From positions 1-34,860 of IMG/VR virus record IMGVR_UViG_3300036850_000038: 34,860 nt of DNA, one strand, 5' to 3'. Position 1 is the first letter of the stretch. Every line of letters starts with the position of its first letter. Below, piece by piece: positions 1 through 7,125 of this stretch. Source of the DNA: a virus. The position numbers and the translations under genes were made by a program. The notes beneath the pieces are model-generated. The model had not been told where the DNA came from. It was given only the letters and a program-made list of their open reading frames with translations, and did not search any database.

Positions 1-319
1 GTGTCGCGGGAGATACCCATGTTCTCGCGGTCCCCCCTCCCCCCTACCCCCATCTTCACGCCGTTGCGCCGTGTCGTGACGACCGAGTACGACGTCTGCT
101 GCAGCCGTGGCACGAGGGGACGACGTACTCCGACACGTCGCTCAACAGCGCACATCACCATGTTCCTCCCGGTCTTCGCGCTGCTCTCGCTTCCTACCGT
201 CCCAAGTGCACTAACCCAAGGACGAGGCGTGGATCCGTTTTCGAGAACGTGCGCGGTCGGGGAGCTTGAGGCCCTTAGTTTCCACAGGGTTCCTCGACCG
301 TAGCGGTCGTCTCGTTGTC
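1..319. other. Non-coding left end with dyads and a poly-C tract
   Basis: I see no convincing gene here. Bases 32-51 are three runs of five or six C, which puts three long G runs on the minus strand. Short dyads follow: gtcgt-g-acgac at 73-83, gagtacg (85-91) facing cgtactc (124-130), and cgacgt...acgtcg within 121-140. A perfect 6-bp hairpin with a 3-base loop lies at 295-309, just past the stop of the 650-residue gene. If the genome ends join, this region sits between the last tail gene and the HNH/terminase genes, where a cos or pac site is expected. That role is inference. Confidence 0.45.
295..309 (-). terminator. Hairpin after the last left-arm gene
   Basis: A perfect 6-bp inverted repeat, cgaccg-tag-cggtcg, begins 11 bases beyond the minus-strand stop at 320. 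It could end the 4402-to-320 transcript. No U-tract follows on the minus strand, so it is at best an atypical terminator. Confidence 0.35.
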
Positions 320-2272
320 TCAGCCCTCGAGCCCCGCCCCGACGAGCGCGTCGCCCTCAATGCTGCCCGCTGCACCACCGTCACCCTCGAGGTACGTCGA
401 CGTGGCGTCGGCGTCGCCCTCGGTTATGAACACCAGGTCGACCAGGCCGGGGAATGACGGGGCCGGGATCGTGGCGATTGCTGCCACCGTGAACGGTGAG
501 GCGACACCTGCACCCCGAACCGTTGGCGCTGGCACCGTGGTGACCGCGGCCACTCTGACGGGGTTCGCCTGTCCCGAGCTTGATGCCGTCGGTGCGGGGA
601 CAGCGGCTACTGCCGCGACCTGCGCGGGTGTCGTCCGAGCTGCACCCCTGGCAATCGGTGCGGGTACCGCCGCGACAGCTCCCACCGTGGTAGGGCCGAT
701 GATCGCTGCTCCCCGTGCGATAGACGCTGGGATGGCGGCCACTGCGGCCACCGTTGCAGGGTTCGCCGTCCCATCGCCACCTGCGCCACCGGATGCGACC
801 GGCGCGGGCACCGCACCGATAGCCGCCACGGTCAGCGGTGTGGTCACCGCGGCGCTTTGGGTTGTCGGTGCAGGGACCGACGCCGTGGCAGCTACCGTTG
901 TCGGCGAGGTTGACGCTGCACCTCGAGCCGTTGGGACCGGGACGGCCGTTGTCGCGGCGACCGTCGCCGGTGAGGCCGTGTTGTCCGATCGGGCCGTGGG
1001 CGCGGGCACCGCTCCTACGGCTGCGACCGTCGAGGGCGAGGTTTGTGCCGCACCCTGGGCGCTCGGAGCGGGGACCGCTGCCGTAGCCGCTACCGTGCTC
1101 GGGGTGGCCGTGGCATCACCCGCCACCACGAACTGCGCCACCTCGAGCATGAGGTCGATGAAGTTCGAGTCCGCAGCGACATCGTTGAATCCGATGCGGA
1201 ACTTCGACCCATCAACCTTGGTGCCGTCCCATCCACCCGAGGGGGCGATGGTCATGCGCTTGCGGATGGTGAGAGTGGTGCCAGGGTCTTCGCTTGAGTC
1301 GATAACTGCGAGGCTGCCGGTGGTCAGAACCTCGGTGTTGTCCGAGAGTAGGAGACGAGCCTCATGGGCCGAGTTGCCCGTCGCGGATGATTCGACGTGT
1401 GTGGCGTAGGCCCGGACTCCGGCGACCGACTTCGTGTTATCGGCCAGGTTCTCTAGGCCGAACTCCATGTAGTCCGATGCCGCGATTACGTCCTGCCGGA
1501 TCACCTGGTCGGCGGTGTTCGCCGCTTGTAGCGGCCGGTGACCGATGAACGTGTTGCCGTTGGTCGTGCTGTTGCTGAACGCTGTTCCGGTGAACGAGTC
1601 GAAGTTGCCCGAGGCCGAGATGTTGTGCGTGCCGTCCGAGTTCGGGATCAGGGACTCGATCTGGTGGCTCGTCCAGCCCTCGATCTCCTCGTAGTCGCCG
1701 TCGGTAACCGAGATGAGCCAGTCGTCGTAGTAGGCCGTGTAGGTCTGGGAGCCGCCCGTCCCCAGGCGAGCGGCGGTGGTGTCTGCCGCAGCCCGTGCCG
1801 TGGAGGCCGAGAACTCGGTCCCACCGTCCACTGTGGCGCGGATGACGGCATTGGCCCCCGATGTGTCGTACTCGACGACGATGCGGTACCAGGTATCGAC
1901 GGCGAGCGTCGGGCCACCTAGGGCGCTGTTCGTCCCGTTCGTGACCCGGAACTGGTTGTCATCGACGCTGTACTGCAGGAGCCCGTTCCCGCCGCTGTTG
2001 ACGAACTGGATGAGCTGGTCGGTGACGCCCGCGCCGGTTGGAAGGGCCGCGAATCGGATGTAGACCGCCTGCGTGATGACACGGTTCCCGGCGGCGATCG
2101 TGTAGCTCACGTACTCCTGCGACCCTGTGGCCGTGATCTCCAATGCACGCGCGCCGGTTCGCGCGGGGCTTGTGACGTTCCCAGGTGATCCGAAGACACT
2201 ATCGAATACACCCGCCGACCCGGCCGCTGCCCGTCCGTGCTCGAATCCATCGAGCATCAGGAGCGTGGCCAT
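320..2272 (-). CDS. Large repeat-containing virion protein, probable tail fibre or appendage
   Basis: This encodes a 650-residue protein. I chose the ATG at 2272 because it shares one base with the upstream stop (TGATG). Residues 1 to about 200 look like a LamG/concanavalin-type beta-sandwich, opening with MATLLMLDGFEHGR as phage appendage proteins with such domains do. Residues 200-380 are a second beta-rich region. Residues 385-605 are ten imperfect repeats of about 22 residues with the core TVAAxxAVPAPTARGA. A short acidic, glycine-rich tail ends the protein. Its position behind two other virion-like genes suggests a host-recognition or decoration role. The exact function is not recognisable, and the domain names are inferred from pattern, not a search. 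Confidence 0.75.
   Translation of the reverse strand: MATLLMLDGFEHGRAAAGSAGVFDSVFGSPGNVTSPARTGARALEITATGSQEYVSYTIAAGNRVITQAVYIRFAALPTGAGVTDQLIQFVNSGGNGLLQYSVDDNQFRVTNGTNSALGGPTLAVDTWYRIVVEYDTSGANAVIRATVDGGTEFSASTARAAADTTAARLGTGGSQTYTAYYDDWLISVTDGDYEEIEGWTSHQIESLIPNSDGTHNISASGNFDSFTGTAFSNSTTNGNTFIGHRPLQAANTADQVIRQDVIAASDYMEFGLENLADNTKSVAGVRAYATHVESSATGNSAHEARLLLSDNTEVLTTGSLAVIDSSEDPGTTLTIRKRMTIAPSGGWDGTKVDGSKFRIGFNDVAADSNFIDLMLEVAQFVVAGDATATPSTVAATAAVPAPSAQGAAQTSPSTVAAVGAVPAPTARSDNTASPATVAATTAVPVPTARGAASTSPTTVAATASVPAPTTQSAAVTTPLTVAAIGAVPAPVASGGAGGDGTANPATVAAVAAIPASIARGAAIIGPTTVGAVAAVPAPIARGAARTTPAQVAAVAAVPAPTASSSGQANPVRVAAVTTVPAPTVRGAGVASPFTVAAIATIPAPSFPGLVDLVFITEGDADATSTYLEGDGGAAGSIEGDALVGAGLEG
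455..1120 (-). repeat. Ten-copy tandem repeat coding TVAA..VPAP units
   Basis: Ten consecutive coding repeats of about 63-75 bases fill the 3' part of the 650-residue gene. Each unit reads roughly SPxTVAAxxAVPAPTARGAA. Copies diverge at many codons, and one (near 780-800) carries a short Gly-rich insertion (GGAGGDG). The divergence implies an old array kept by selection, not a recent slippage product. The region is likely an extended Pro/Ala/Val stalk. Confidence 0.9.
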
Positions 2273-3447
2273 CAGGCGTTTCCTGAGCAGACCACCCCGG
2301 CCAGGCCACAACCGGTCACGGCGTCCCCGTTCATCGTGTTGTCCCGAATGACCACCCCGCGGCTGTCCGGCTGAGCCTTGCCCTCGCGCGAGGACGTGAA
2401 GATGATGCTGACGCCGGGCACGCCGAGCTCGGCCTGGCCACCGAAGGTGTTGTTCTCGACGATGATGTCGTTCGCGGTCGAGATGTGGATACCGGCGCGG
2501 AGGGGCTGACCCGCCAGGGTGCCATTGCCGCGAATCACGTTGTCATAGATGTGAGCGCTGTCGGTGGCGGAATACCCGCCCGACATCTCCCACTGGATTC
2601 CACGGGCACCACTGGTCTCGATCACGTTGTCGTGGACGTCCCAGGCACCGACCTTGTTGAAGTCGGCCCACAGGCCGTTCCAGGGGTTGTCGTGGATGTG
2701 GTTGCCGTAGGCGATCAGGTTGCCCGAACCGGCACCGTAGGCGGCGACGATCTTGACGCAGGCCGCGTACCGGAACGAGGAGGTCATCGAGTAGGCAGAA
2801 CCATTGACGTAGCAGTCGTTGTCGATGAACGTCAGCGAGCCGGCCTGGCCGACGCAGTTGCCGCCGTTGTCGTGGCAATCCACACGCTCGACGGTCAGCA
2901 TCGCCGCGAAGTTCTTGAACGCCTGGCCGTAGGCGGCGCAGCTCGTCCCACCCGGGCAGGTCGTGGGGACGTCCGCGCCGGAGATGTCGAGGTCGGAAAC
3001 GTAGACGTTGCCGCGGGCCACGAACCCAACCGACTTGTCGGGGTCGGAGATCGGCGTGTCAATCGTGATGATCGTCGCGTCTCGCCCCGACCCGATGATC
3101 CGATCGCCGTCATCGAGGTTCGTCGACTGGCTGATCGGGAAAGTCCCCTCGGCAACACAGAACGTGGTGCCGGGTGGGTTCGCATCGATCTTCGCGTCGA
3201 GGTCCTGCCCTGCAACGACCTGTACGCCCTCGCACGTGGGAACTGGCGGCTCGGTCGTTGTCGTGGGCTCCGGGCTAGGGGTTGGGCTCGGGCTCGGGAA
3301 GACGGCTTCCTCGAGAGCCACGACCCGCTCCACAAGGGCGTCGAACTCCTCCTTCGTCGGGACGAACACGCCCTTGACCTGGATCGCCGAGATGACGATG
3401 CCGAGGACGACGAATGCCCCGATGGCGGTGAGGATGCCGCGTTTCAC
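2272..3447 (-). CDS. Parallel beta-helix protein with N-terminal membrane or signal segment, tailspike-like
   Basis: The GTG at 3447 overlaps the preceding stop as GTGA and gives 391 residues. A hydrophobic segment (about residues 4-24, GILTAIGAFVVLGIVIS) is followed by a short helical stretch, then a Pro/Ser/Thr linker (about 52-70). From about 75 to the end there are repeated short strands with Asn/Asp turns (DNxI, HDNxI, ENNTF), the signature of right-handed pectate-lyase-like beta-helices. Such folds form phage tailspikes and polysaccharide lyases. A membrane or signal segment is odd for a virion spike and suggests a secreted or surface-anchored alternative. Catalytic residues cannot be assigned by eye. 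Confidence 0.75.
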   Translation of the reverse strand: MKRGILTAIGAFVVLGIVISAIQVKGVFVPTKEEFDALVERVVALEEAVFPSPSPTPSPEPTTTTEPPVPTCEGVQVVAGQDLDAKIDANPPGTTFCVAEGTFPISQSTNLDDGDRIIGSGRDATIITIDTPISDPDKSVGFVARGNVYVSDLDISGADVPTTCPGGTSCAAYGQAFKNFAAMLTVERVDCHDNGGNCVGQAGSLTFIDNDCYVNGSAYSMTSSFRYAACVKIVAAYGAGSGNLIAYGNHIHDNPWNGLWADFNKVGAWDVHDNVIETSGARGIQWEMSGGYSATDSAHIYDNVIRGNGTLAGQPLRAGIHISTANDIIVENNTFGGQAELGVPGVSIIFTSSREGKAQPDSRGVVIRDNTMNGDAVTGCGLAGVVCSGNA

Positions 3448-4154
3448 GGCGTCCAGTCGACCGTGAACACGCCAAGGCTGTTCCAAGCGATCGTGAACGT
3501 CCCCGCCGTCGACACGATGTCGGCGCCGAAGGTGTGCGCCACGATCAGGCTGTTCGTAGCTAGCGCGTCGGCGTATTCGACCGAACCTCGAGCCGTGACC
3601 GTGGTCGGCGAAGCCCAGACCTGATCGCCCAGGTCGTACATCATCGTCCCCGCCGGCGACTCGGTGGTCGTCGGGGACACGACGACCTGGCCGCCCGCGG
3701 TGTAACCGGTGCCCGAGGACTGGTTCGATGTGTACGGCGCGGCGGTGAAGTCCTGGTTCGCGGAGTAATCCGGTGTCAGCGCGTCGAGGAAAAGTGCGAT
3801 CTTGTGGGTGGTCAGCGATAGGTCGATGGCGAGCTGCGTTCCGTCGAAGACGTCGATCATGTTCTCGACATAGATGCCCGATGTGCCGAACGCACCGTCC
3901 TCGTTCCGGTGCAGCGACCGGGCGAGGTCGCGTGCTCCCCGCCACGGCCGACGCTCACGGCGAACGAGGAAGCCGATCCCGGGGGCGTACAGGCCGGGCG
4001 TCGTGAGGCCGTCGCCGACGATCACATGCGGACGGTGCCCAAAGGCGACGGCGTCCTGGTGATCGTCCCAATACTCGGTGTGGAATCCGGCGAGGCGGCC
4101 GTCGTCCTCGGAGCGGACGGGCTTGCGATGGGTACGCGGTCGCAGCAGGTTCAT
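3444..4154 (-). CDS. Phage virion protein, tail-associated type
   Basis: The start is the ATG at 4154, in ATGA overlap with the previous stop, giving 236 residues. The N-terminal third is Arg-rich with a Gly/Pro-rich stretch. The C-terminal 140 residues match a layout I know from many phage structural proteins: a KIALFLDALTPDYSAN-type opening, then GTGYTAGG, ESPAGTMMYDLGD, and an ending like GTFTIAWNSLGVFTVDWTP. These proteins usually sit among minor tail or appendage genes. Here the next genes encode a beta-helix and a repeat protein, which fits a host-recognition module. The molecular role is unknown. Confidence 0.7.
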   Translation of the reverse strand: MNLLRPRTHRKPVRSEDDGRLAGFHTEYWDDHQDAVAFGHRPHVIVGDGLTTPGLYAPGIGFLVRRERRPWRGARDLARSLHRNEDGAFGTSGIYVENMIDVFDGTQLAIDLSLTTHKIALFLDALTPDYSANQDFTAAPYTSNQSSGTGYTAGGQVVVSPTTTESPAGTMMYDLGDQVWASPTTVTARGSVEYADALATNSLIVAHTFGADIVSTAGTFTIAWNSLGVFTVDWTP

Positions 4155-4402
4155 GGCTGGTTCACCGTTCCCTTCGCCTTCACGGTCTCGGGCGTGGCGA
4201 CACCGTCGCCACCGGACTGCTGCTGTGACGGATATGCCTCGCGGAAGGCTGCCCGGACCTCCGAGGCCTTCGCCGCCGCGGCCTTGTACGCCGCGATGGT
4301 CTTCGGCGTGCGGTCGGCGTGCATCGCCTCGCGCGCCTTCTCGAGCGGCTCCATCGCTTCGGCCAGAGCGAGCTCGGCGCGCAGTCGTTCGACGTCGGAC
4401 AC
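4151..4402 (-). CDS. Small helical protein, first gene of the left-arm operon
   Basis: An 83-residue protein with a GTG start at 4402. It is preceded at good spacing by GAAGGAGA and by a promoter about 90-120 bases upstream. Residues 1-60 are rich in Ala, Glu, Arg and Lys and should form long helices (SDVERLRAELALAEAMEP). The last 20 residues are Gly/Gln/Pro-rich and probably flexible. It overlaps the next virion gene by four bases. I do not recognise a family. Its place suggests a chaperone or small virion component, which is inference. Confidence 0.65.
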   Translation of the reverse strand: MSDVERLRAELALAEAMEPLEKAREAMHADRTPKTIAAYKAAAAKASEVRAAFREAYPSQQQSGGDGVATPETVKAKGTVNQP

Positions 4403-4533
4403 GGCGATCTCCTTCGGTAGCTGGGTGTGGATGGTCGCGGAGGGCTAGATCAAGGGGTGTGCCTGGAGAATGGGCGGGGAAGTGCGACCGTATTTTGGCG
4501 TGCCCTTTCGCCCCAGTCAAGGGCTTTGGGCGG
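4403..4533 (-). promoter_or_regulatory. Promoter region for the left-arm (appendage) operon
   Basis: This gap separates the long early operon from the appendage genes. On the minus strand TTGACT (4515-4520) is followed after 17 bases by CAAAAT (4492-4497), a good sigma-70-type pair. The leader then runs about 85 bases to the GAAGGAGA ribosome site and the GTG at 4402. It implies timing independent of both the early operon and the right-arm structural operon. Promoter calls from sequence alone are tentative. Confidence 0.55.
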
Positions 4534-4713
4534 TTACCTCATCATCGCGCGGATCGCCGACGCCTCGAGCTCGCGGTCCAGTCGAGCCATATTCGTCCGC
4601 CCGATGACTTCCCACGGGCGGTCGGAACCGTTGCGGCGCAGATAGATGTAACAGGCGGGGCAGCGATGGAGACGTAGGCGTCGAATGCTCCCGCAGACCT
4701 CACACGTCCCCAC
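4534..4713 (-). CDS. Zinc-ribbon mini-protein
   Basis: I chose the GTG at 4713 (59 residues) because it begins right before a CxxC pair: residues CEVCG, then RCPACY about 12 residues on, then YLRRNGSDRPWE. This C-x2-C...C-x2-C plus RRxGxxRP layout recurs in small actinophage proteins and indicates one bound zinc. The C-terminal half is a basic/acidic helix. A DNA- or RNA-binding role is likely for the fold but not shown. It is the last gene before the 4403-4533 promoter gap. Confidence 0.6.
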   Translation of the reverse strand: MGTCEVCGSIRRLRLHRCPACYIYLRRNGSDRPWEVIGRTNMARLDRELEASAIRAMMR

Positions 4714-4729
4714 GGGACGCCAGTCTACC

Positions 4730-4912
4730 CTACGGCGCAGCGTTCTCTGAGTCCTTGCCCTTAGCGATAGCTGGTGCCCTGCCATATAGGTGCAGGAACA
4801 GACCCAATAGTGCGGCCTGCATCTTATCGTTGTCACCGTCCGCCCAGGCAAGACACGCATCTCGGGCCAACTCCTCGACTGTCACGGGATTTGGTCGCTG
4901 CGGCAGCATCAC
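4730..4912 (-). CDS. Small hypothetical protein
   Basis: About 60 residues, starting GTGATG; either the GTG at 4912 (GTGA overlap with the upstream stop) or the ATG at 4909 is possible. The middle is helical with the pattern VEELARDACLAWADGDNDKM. The C-terminal end is Lys/Gly/Asn-rich. No family is recognised. Tight coupling to its neighbours supports it as a real gene of the early operon. Confidence 0.55.
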   Translation of the reverse strand: MMLPQRPNPVTVEELARDACLAWADGDNDKMQAALLGLFLHLYGRAPAIAKGKDSENAAP

Positions 4913-5172
4913 GCTTCCCCCTTGGTCTTAGCGATGGCGACGCGGGCGATTACAGTCGCCTCAGGCGCGATTAGTGGATGACGGTTGTCCCACCAGACGT
5001 CTTCGTCCAGTGGGATCGCCGCTATTTGTTCCAGCGCCACCAGGAGGTCCGGGGCGGCGGTGTGCAACGGGCAGAGATGAATCCACCGCTGATCTCCCGA
5101 TGCTCCCCCGTCGCAGCCACAGAGCATCAACGGCCCCTGAGTCACTCCCGATATCCGCAACCGCTCACCCAC
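4909..5172 (-). CDS. Small protein with Cys/His cluster and LLVALE...ARVAIAK motif
   Basis: 87 residues from the GTG at 5172, which follows a GGAGGAGG site and overlaps the upstream stop by eight bases. Residues 18-37 hold a CGCD...HLCPLH cluster that could bind zinc. The second half contains DLLVALEQIAAI and ends VIARVAIAKTKGEA. The gene at 15418-15612 shares this second-half pattern, so the two look like distant paralogues. The pattern is common in phage hypothetical proteins. Function unknown. Confidence 0.6.
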   Translation of the reverse strand: MGERLRISGVTQGPLMLCGCDGGASGDQRWIHLCPLHTAAPDLLVALEQIAAIPLDEDVWWDNRHPLIAPEATVIARVAIAKTKGEA

Positions 5173-5617
5173 GTCGCAGCTCCTCCTCCCGCTCGCGGTG
5201 CCGTCGCCGGTTCACCGCACGCTCGAACGTCGACTGATCGACGACGGCATCCGGCGACCGTGTGACCGGCTGCTCGGCCAGATTACCGAACGCCTGCAGC
5301 GCCATCTCGACGTGCACCGCTGCTGATCGTAAGTGAGAGACGGCCTTGGCGCACCGCCGGCGGGCGGCCTCGTTCTCCTTGTCGATGACCGTCGCCTCGG
5401 TCAATGATCCGGGGCTCGAGGTCACCGAGACCTCGCTACCACCGAGGGCGACGAGCGCCTCGTGCTCGAGCGCATAGACCATGCCAAGAGCGTGAAGGCG
5501 GGCGACGGCCTCGCGGACCTCGCGGCGCACGGCTCGCGGCTGGGGCAAAGCGTCGGGTGGAGCGGGACGCGACCTCTTTGCCCCCCTTCCGAGGTCGCGC
5601 CCCACGTCTGTCGTCAC
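5165..5617 (-). CDS. Helical hypothetical protein
   Basis: I take the GTG at 5617, two bases after the upstream stop, giving 150 residues; longer in-frame versions would run across the neighbouring gene. The N-terminus is basic and proline-rich, and the rest is strongly helical with alternating acidic and basic residues (AARRRCAKAVSHLRSAAVHV), ending in an Arg/Glu-rich tail. No catalytic motif is visible. It may be a nucleic-acid-associated or scaffold-type protein, but this is only inferred from composition. Confidence 0.55.
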   Translation of the reverse strand: MTTDVGRDLGRGAKRSRPAPPDALPQPRAVRREVREAVARLHALGMVYALEHEALVALGGSEVSVTSSPGSLTEATVIDKENEAARRRCAKAVSHLRSAAVHVEMALQAFGNLAEQPVTRSPDAVVDQSTFERAVNRRRHREREEELRRG

Positions 5618-5619
5618 GT

Positions 5620-5886
5620 TCAGAACCGCCAGGTCCAGCGGACGTGCAGCACCGTCGGTGCGTAGTACTTCGACCACCGGCTGTACCGCATCCAGAAGTC
5701 GGCGTACCGCGTCCCCGCCGTCGTCCTGACCGTGAGACGCATGTGCACCGCGTACGGTGTCGTGTTGTAGCACCGGACCACGTGCGCGGTCGGGATGCGG
5801 CAGTAGACCCTGTCCGCCCGCGCCGGGAGCGCCGTGCCGACTAGCATCGTCAGCGCGATCAGCAGCGTTGCCAGTGTTCGTTTCAC
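5620..5886 (-). CDS. Small secreted protein
   Basis: 88 residues from the GTG at 5886 (GTGA overlap with the upstream stop). The N-terminus is a clear Sec signal peptide: basic MKRT, a hydrophobic core LATLLIALTMLVGTAL, and the cleavage motif ARA-D at about residue 24. The mature part is beta-like and rich in Tyr, Arg, Thr and Trp, with two Cys (YCRIP and RCYN) that could form a disulfide. It sits two genes behind a secreted transglycosylase-like gene, so the trio may act at the cell envelope. Function unknown. Confidence 0.65.
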   Translation of the reverse strand: MKRTLATLLIALTMLVGTALPARADRVYCRIPTAHVVRCYNTTPYAVHMRLTVRTTAGTRYADFWMRYSRWSKYYAPTVLHVRWTWRF

Positions 5887-6083
5887 GATTCGTTCCTCCC
5901 TGTCTCCAGCCGTCGCATCTTCTCGTTGCATCGAAGCATCCGGCGTACGCCGCGTCGCGCGCCCCATGTCGTCAACGCATAGCCCGTTGTGCGGCCGAAG
6001 TCTTCATCGTCAACGGCCCAGAACCAGCCCCGGTCGTGCAGCACGGTGCCGTGGTTGATTGTCACCTTCGGCCACTCGGCCAT
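5883..6083 (-). CDS. Small hypothetical protein
   Basis: 66 residues from the ATG at 6083, with GGGAGG seven to eight bases upstream. The first half has short strands with Trp and acidic residues (GWFWAVDDEDFG) and the second half is basic (WGARRGVRRMLRCNEKMRR). No family is recognised. It lies between two exported proteins but has no signal sequence itself. Confidence 0.55.
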   Translation of the reverse strand: MAEWPKVTINHGTVLHDRGWFWAVDDEDFGRTTGYALTTWGARRGVRRMLRCNEKMRRLETGRNES

Positions 6084-6096
6084 CACTGCCTCCCTG

Positions 6097-6588
6097 TCAC
6101 GCGCACGACCAGGCGCCCCAGCCGGAGGCGTGAACCATCCGAACGGTGACGACGATCTGCGCCCTTGAGTTTCGCCAGCTCGACCATGGGCCGACGCGCC
6201 AGCCATCGGGCATCGCCCATGCCACGCGCGCCGACCACGCTGACGCCGCGTGCTGGAATAGGCCCAGGTAACTGCCGCCGTTGTTGGCGAGCCGATACCA
6301 GCCTGACTCGCACGATCCGACCTGGCGGGCTTTGTCGATGCCGCCGTCGATTGGGCCGAACTTGTTGACCACGCACTCGAGCGTTCGCTGCTCCTCGCGG
6401 TCGGTCCACGTCGCCTTGTCGACCCACTGATAACGACACGTCCTCTCCCTGATCTCCTGCGTTTGCGTCCCCGGCGCTGCTGCCAGAGAATCGATTAGCC
6501 GGGGGCTTGCGAGTCCTTCCGGTGGCCCGGCCGCCGCGATCCCTGTCACGAGAACGGCGGTCAGGGCCGTCATCACCACGCATTTCAC
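6097..6588 (-). CDS. Secreted lytic-transglycosylase/lysozyme-like protein
   Basis: I chose the GTG at 6588, five bases after AGGAGG, giving 163 residues; a GTG at 6594 overlaps the ribosome site. Residues 1-28 form a signal peptide (VVMTALTAVLVTGIAAAG). The C-terminal 80 residues resemble the Rpf/SLT-type lysozyme fold, with the catalytic-type Glu in GSCESGWYRL (about E94) and the downstream SYLGLFQH segment. It would cut peptidoglycan glycan strands outside the membrane. An export signal and an early-operon position make it unlike the endolysin at 19416-20051. A role in wall remodelling or superinfection exclusion is inference. Confidence 0.65.
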   Translation of the reverse strand: MKCVVMTALTAVLVTGIAAAGPPEGLASPRLIDSLAAAPGTQTQEIRERTCRYQWVDKATWTDREEQRTLECVVNKFGPIDGGIDKARQVGSCESGWYRLANNGGSYLGLFQHAASAWSARVAWAMPDGWRVGPWSSWRNSRAQIVVTVRMVHASGWGAWSCA

Positions 6589-6678
6589 TGGCACCTCCTG
6601 AGAGTTGGCCGCTTCGGCGGCGCGGTCAGGTTCCGGTCTGTTGCGACATCACCTCCCTTCGATGGTTACCGCGGCCCT
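6589..6678 (-). promoter_or_regulatory. Leader with an orphan extended Shine-Dalgarno site and a hairpin
   Basis: This is one of the few gaps in the early operon. On the minus strand GGGAGGTGAT (about 6648-6657) is nearly a full complement of the 16S rRNA 3' end. It is followed only by a 7-codon open frame (6626-6649, MSQQTGT). A hairpin GCCGC-CGAA-GCGGC (6608-6621) comes next, then AGGAGG and the GTG at 6588. It may tune translation or processing upstream of the secreted enzyme. Confidence 0.4.
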
Positions 6679-7125
6679 TCATGCCGTCTCGAACTCCGCA
6701 AGCGTCTGGTTGGCTGCCTCTAGCGCTCGATCGGTCATGCCATCTTGAAGTAGGTCACGGATCGCACCGACCTGACCGAGCAGTGAGCGAATGTGCCACT
6801 CCTGAGACTCACGGGCTGCCTTCACCTGACCGAGTTCTTCGTTGAGTTCGGCCGCTCGCTTGCGGGCACGCCATAGTGTCTCCTCATCGTTCATCTCAGA
6901 TTTCCTCCCGTTCGGCGCCGCGGCCTCCGGATCGGTTTGTATGGGCGTCACCTCCCCGGCTAGTTCGGGGAACCCATCTCCGGTCAGGTCAGCGATCTCG
7001 TCCCGCAGCCTCTCGATCTCGGCCCGTACGCGGCGCAGGGCAAACTCTGGCTCGTATGGGGCCGTGCCCGGTTCAATGGGCATAACCACGGCGAACAGCA
7101 TCTCGAAGTCCTGCTCGATGGTCAT
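6679..7125 (-). CDS. Coiled-coil hypothetical protein
   Basis: 148 residues from the start at 7125, overlapping the upstream stop by four bases. Two helical segments are visible, about residues 30-48 (FALRRVRAEIERLRDEIADL) and 83-125 (RARKRAAELNEELGQVKAAR), separated by a flexible acidic/Pro region. The heptad-like spacing of Leu and the Glu/Arg/Lys content suggest coiled coils. No enzyme motif is seen. It neighbours another coiled-coil gene with similar layout, so the two may interact. Function unknown. Confidence 0.6.
   Translation of the reverse strand: MTIEQDFEMLFAVVMPIEPGTAPYEPEFALRRVRAEIERLRDEIADLTGDGFPELAGEVTPIQTDPEAAAPNGRKSEMNDEETLWRARKRAAELNEELGQVKAARESQEWHIRSLLGQVGAIRDLLQDGMTDRALEAANQTLAEFETA

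Noticed and set aside
315-1409. Long plus-strand open frame with Gly/Ala repeats
   Set aside because: It is the antisense reading of the ten-copy repeat gene; it has no ribosome site and its repetitiveness mirrors the minus-strand units.
320-2272. Diversity-generating retroelement target in the tail protein
   Set aside because: No reverse transcriptase gene or template repeat is visible; the repeats are diverged tandem units.
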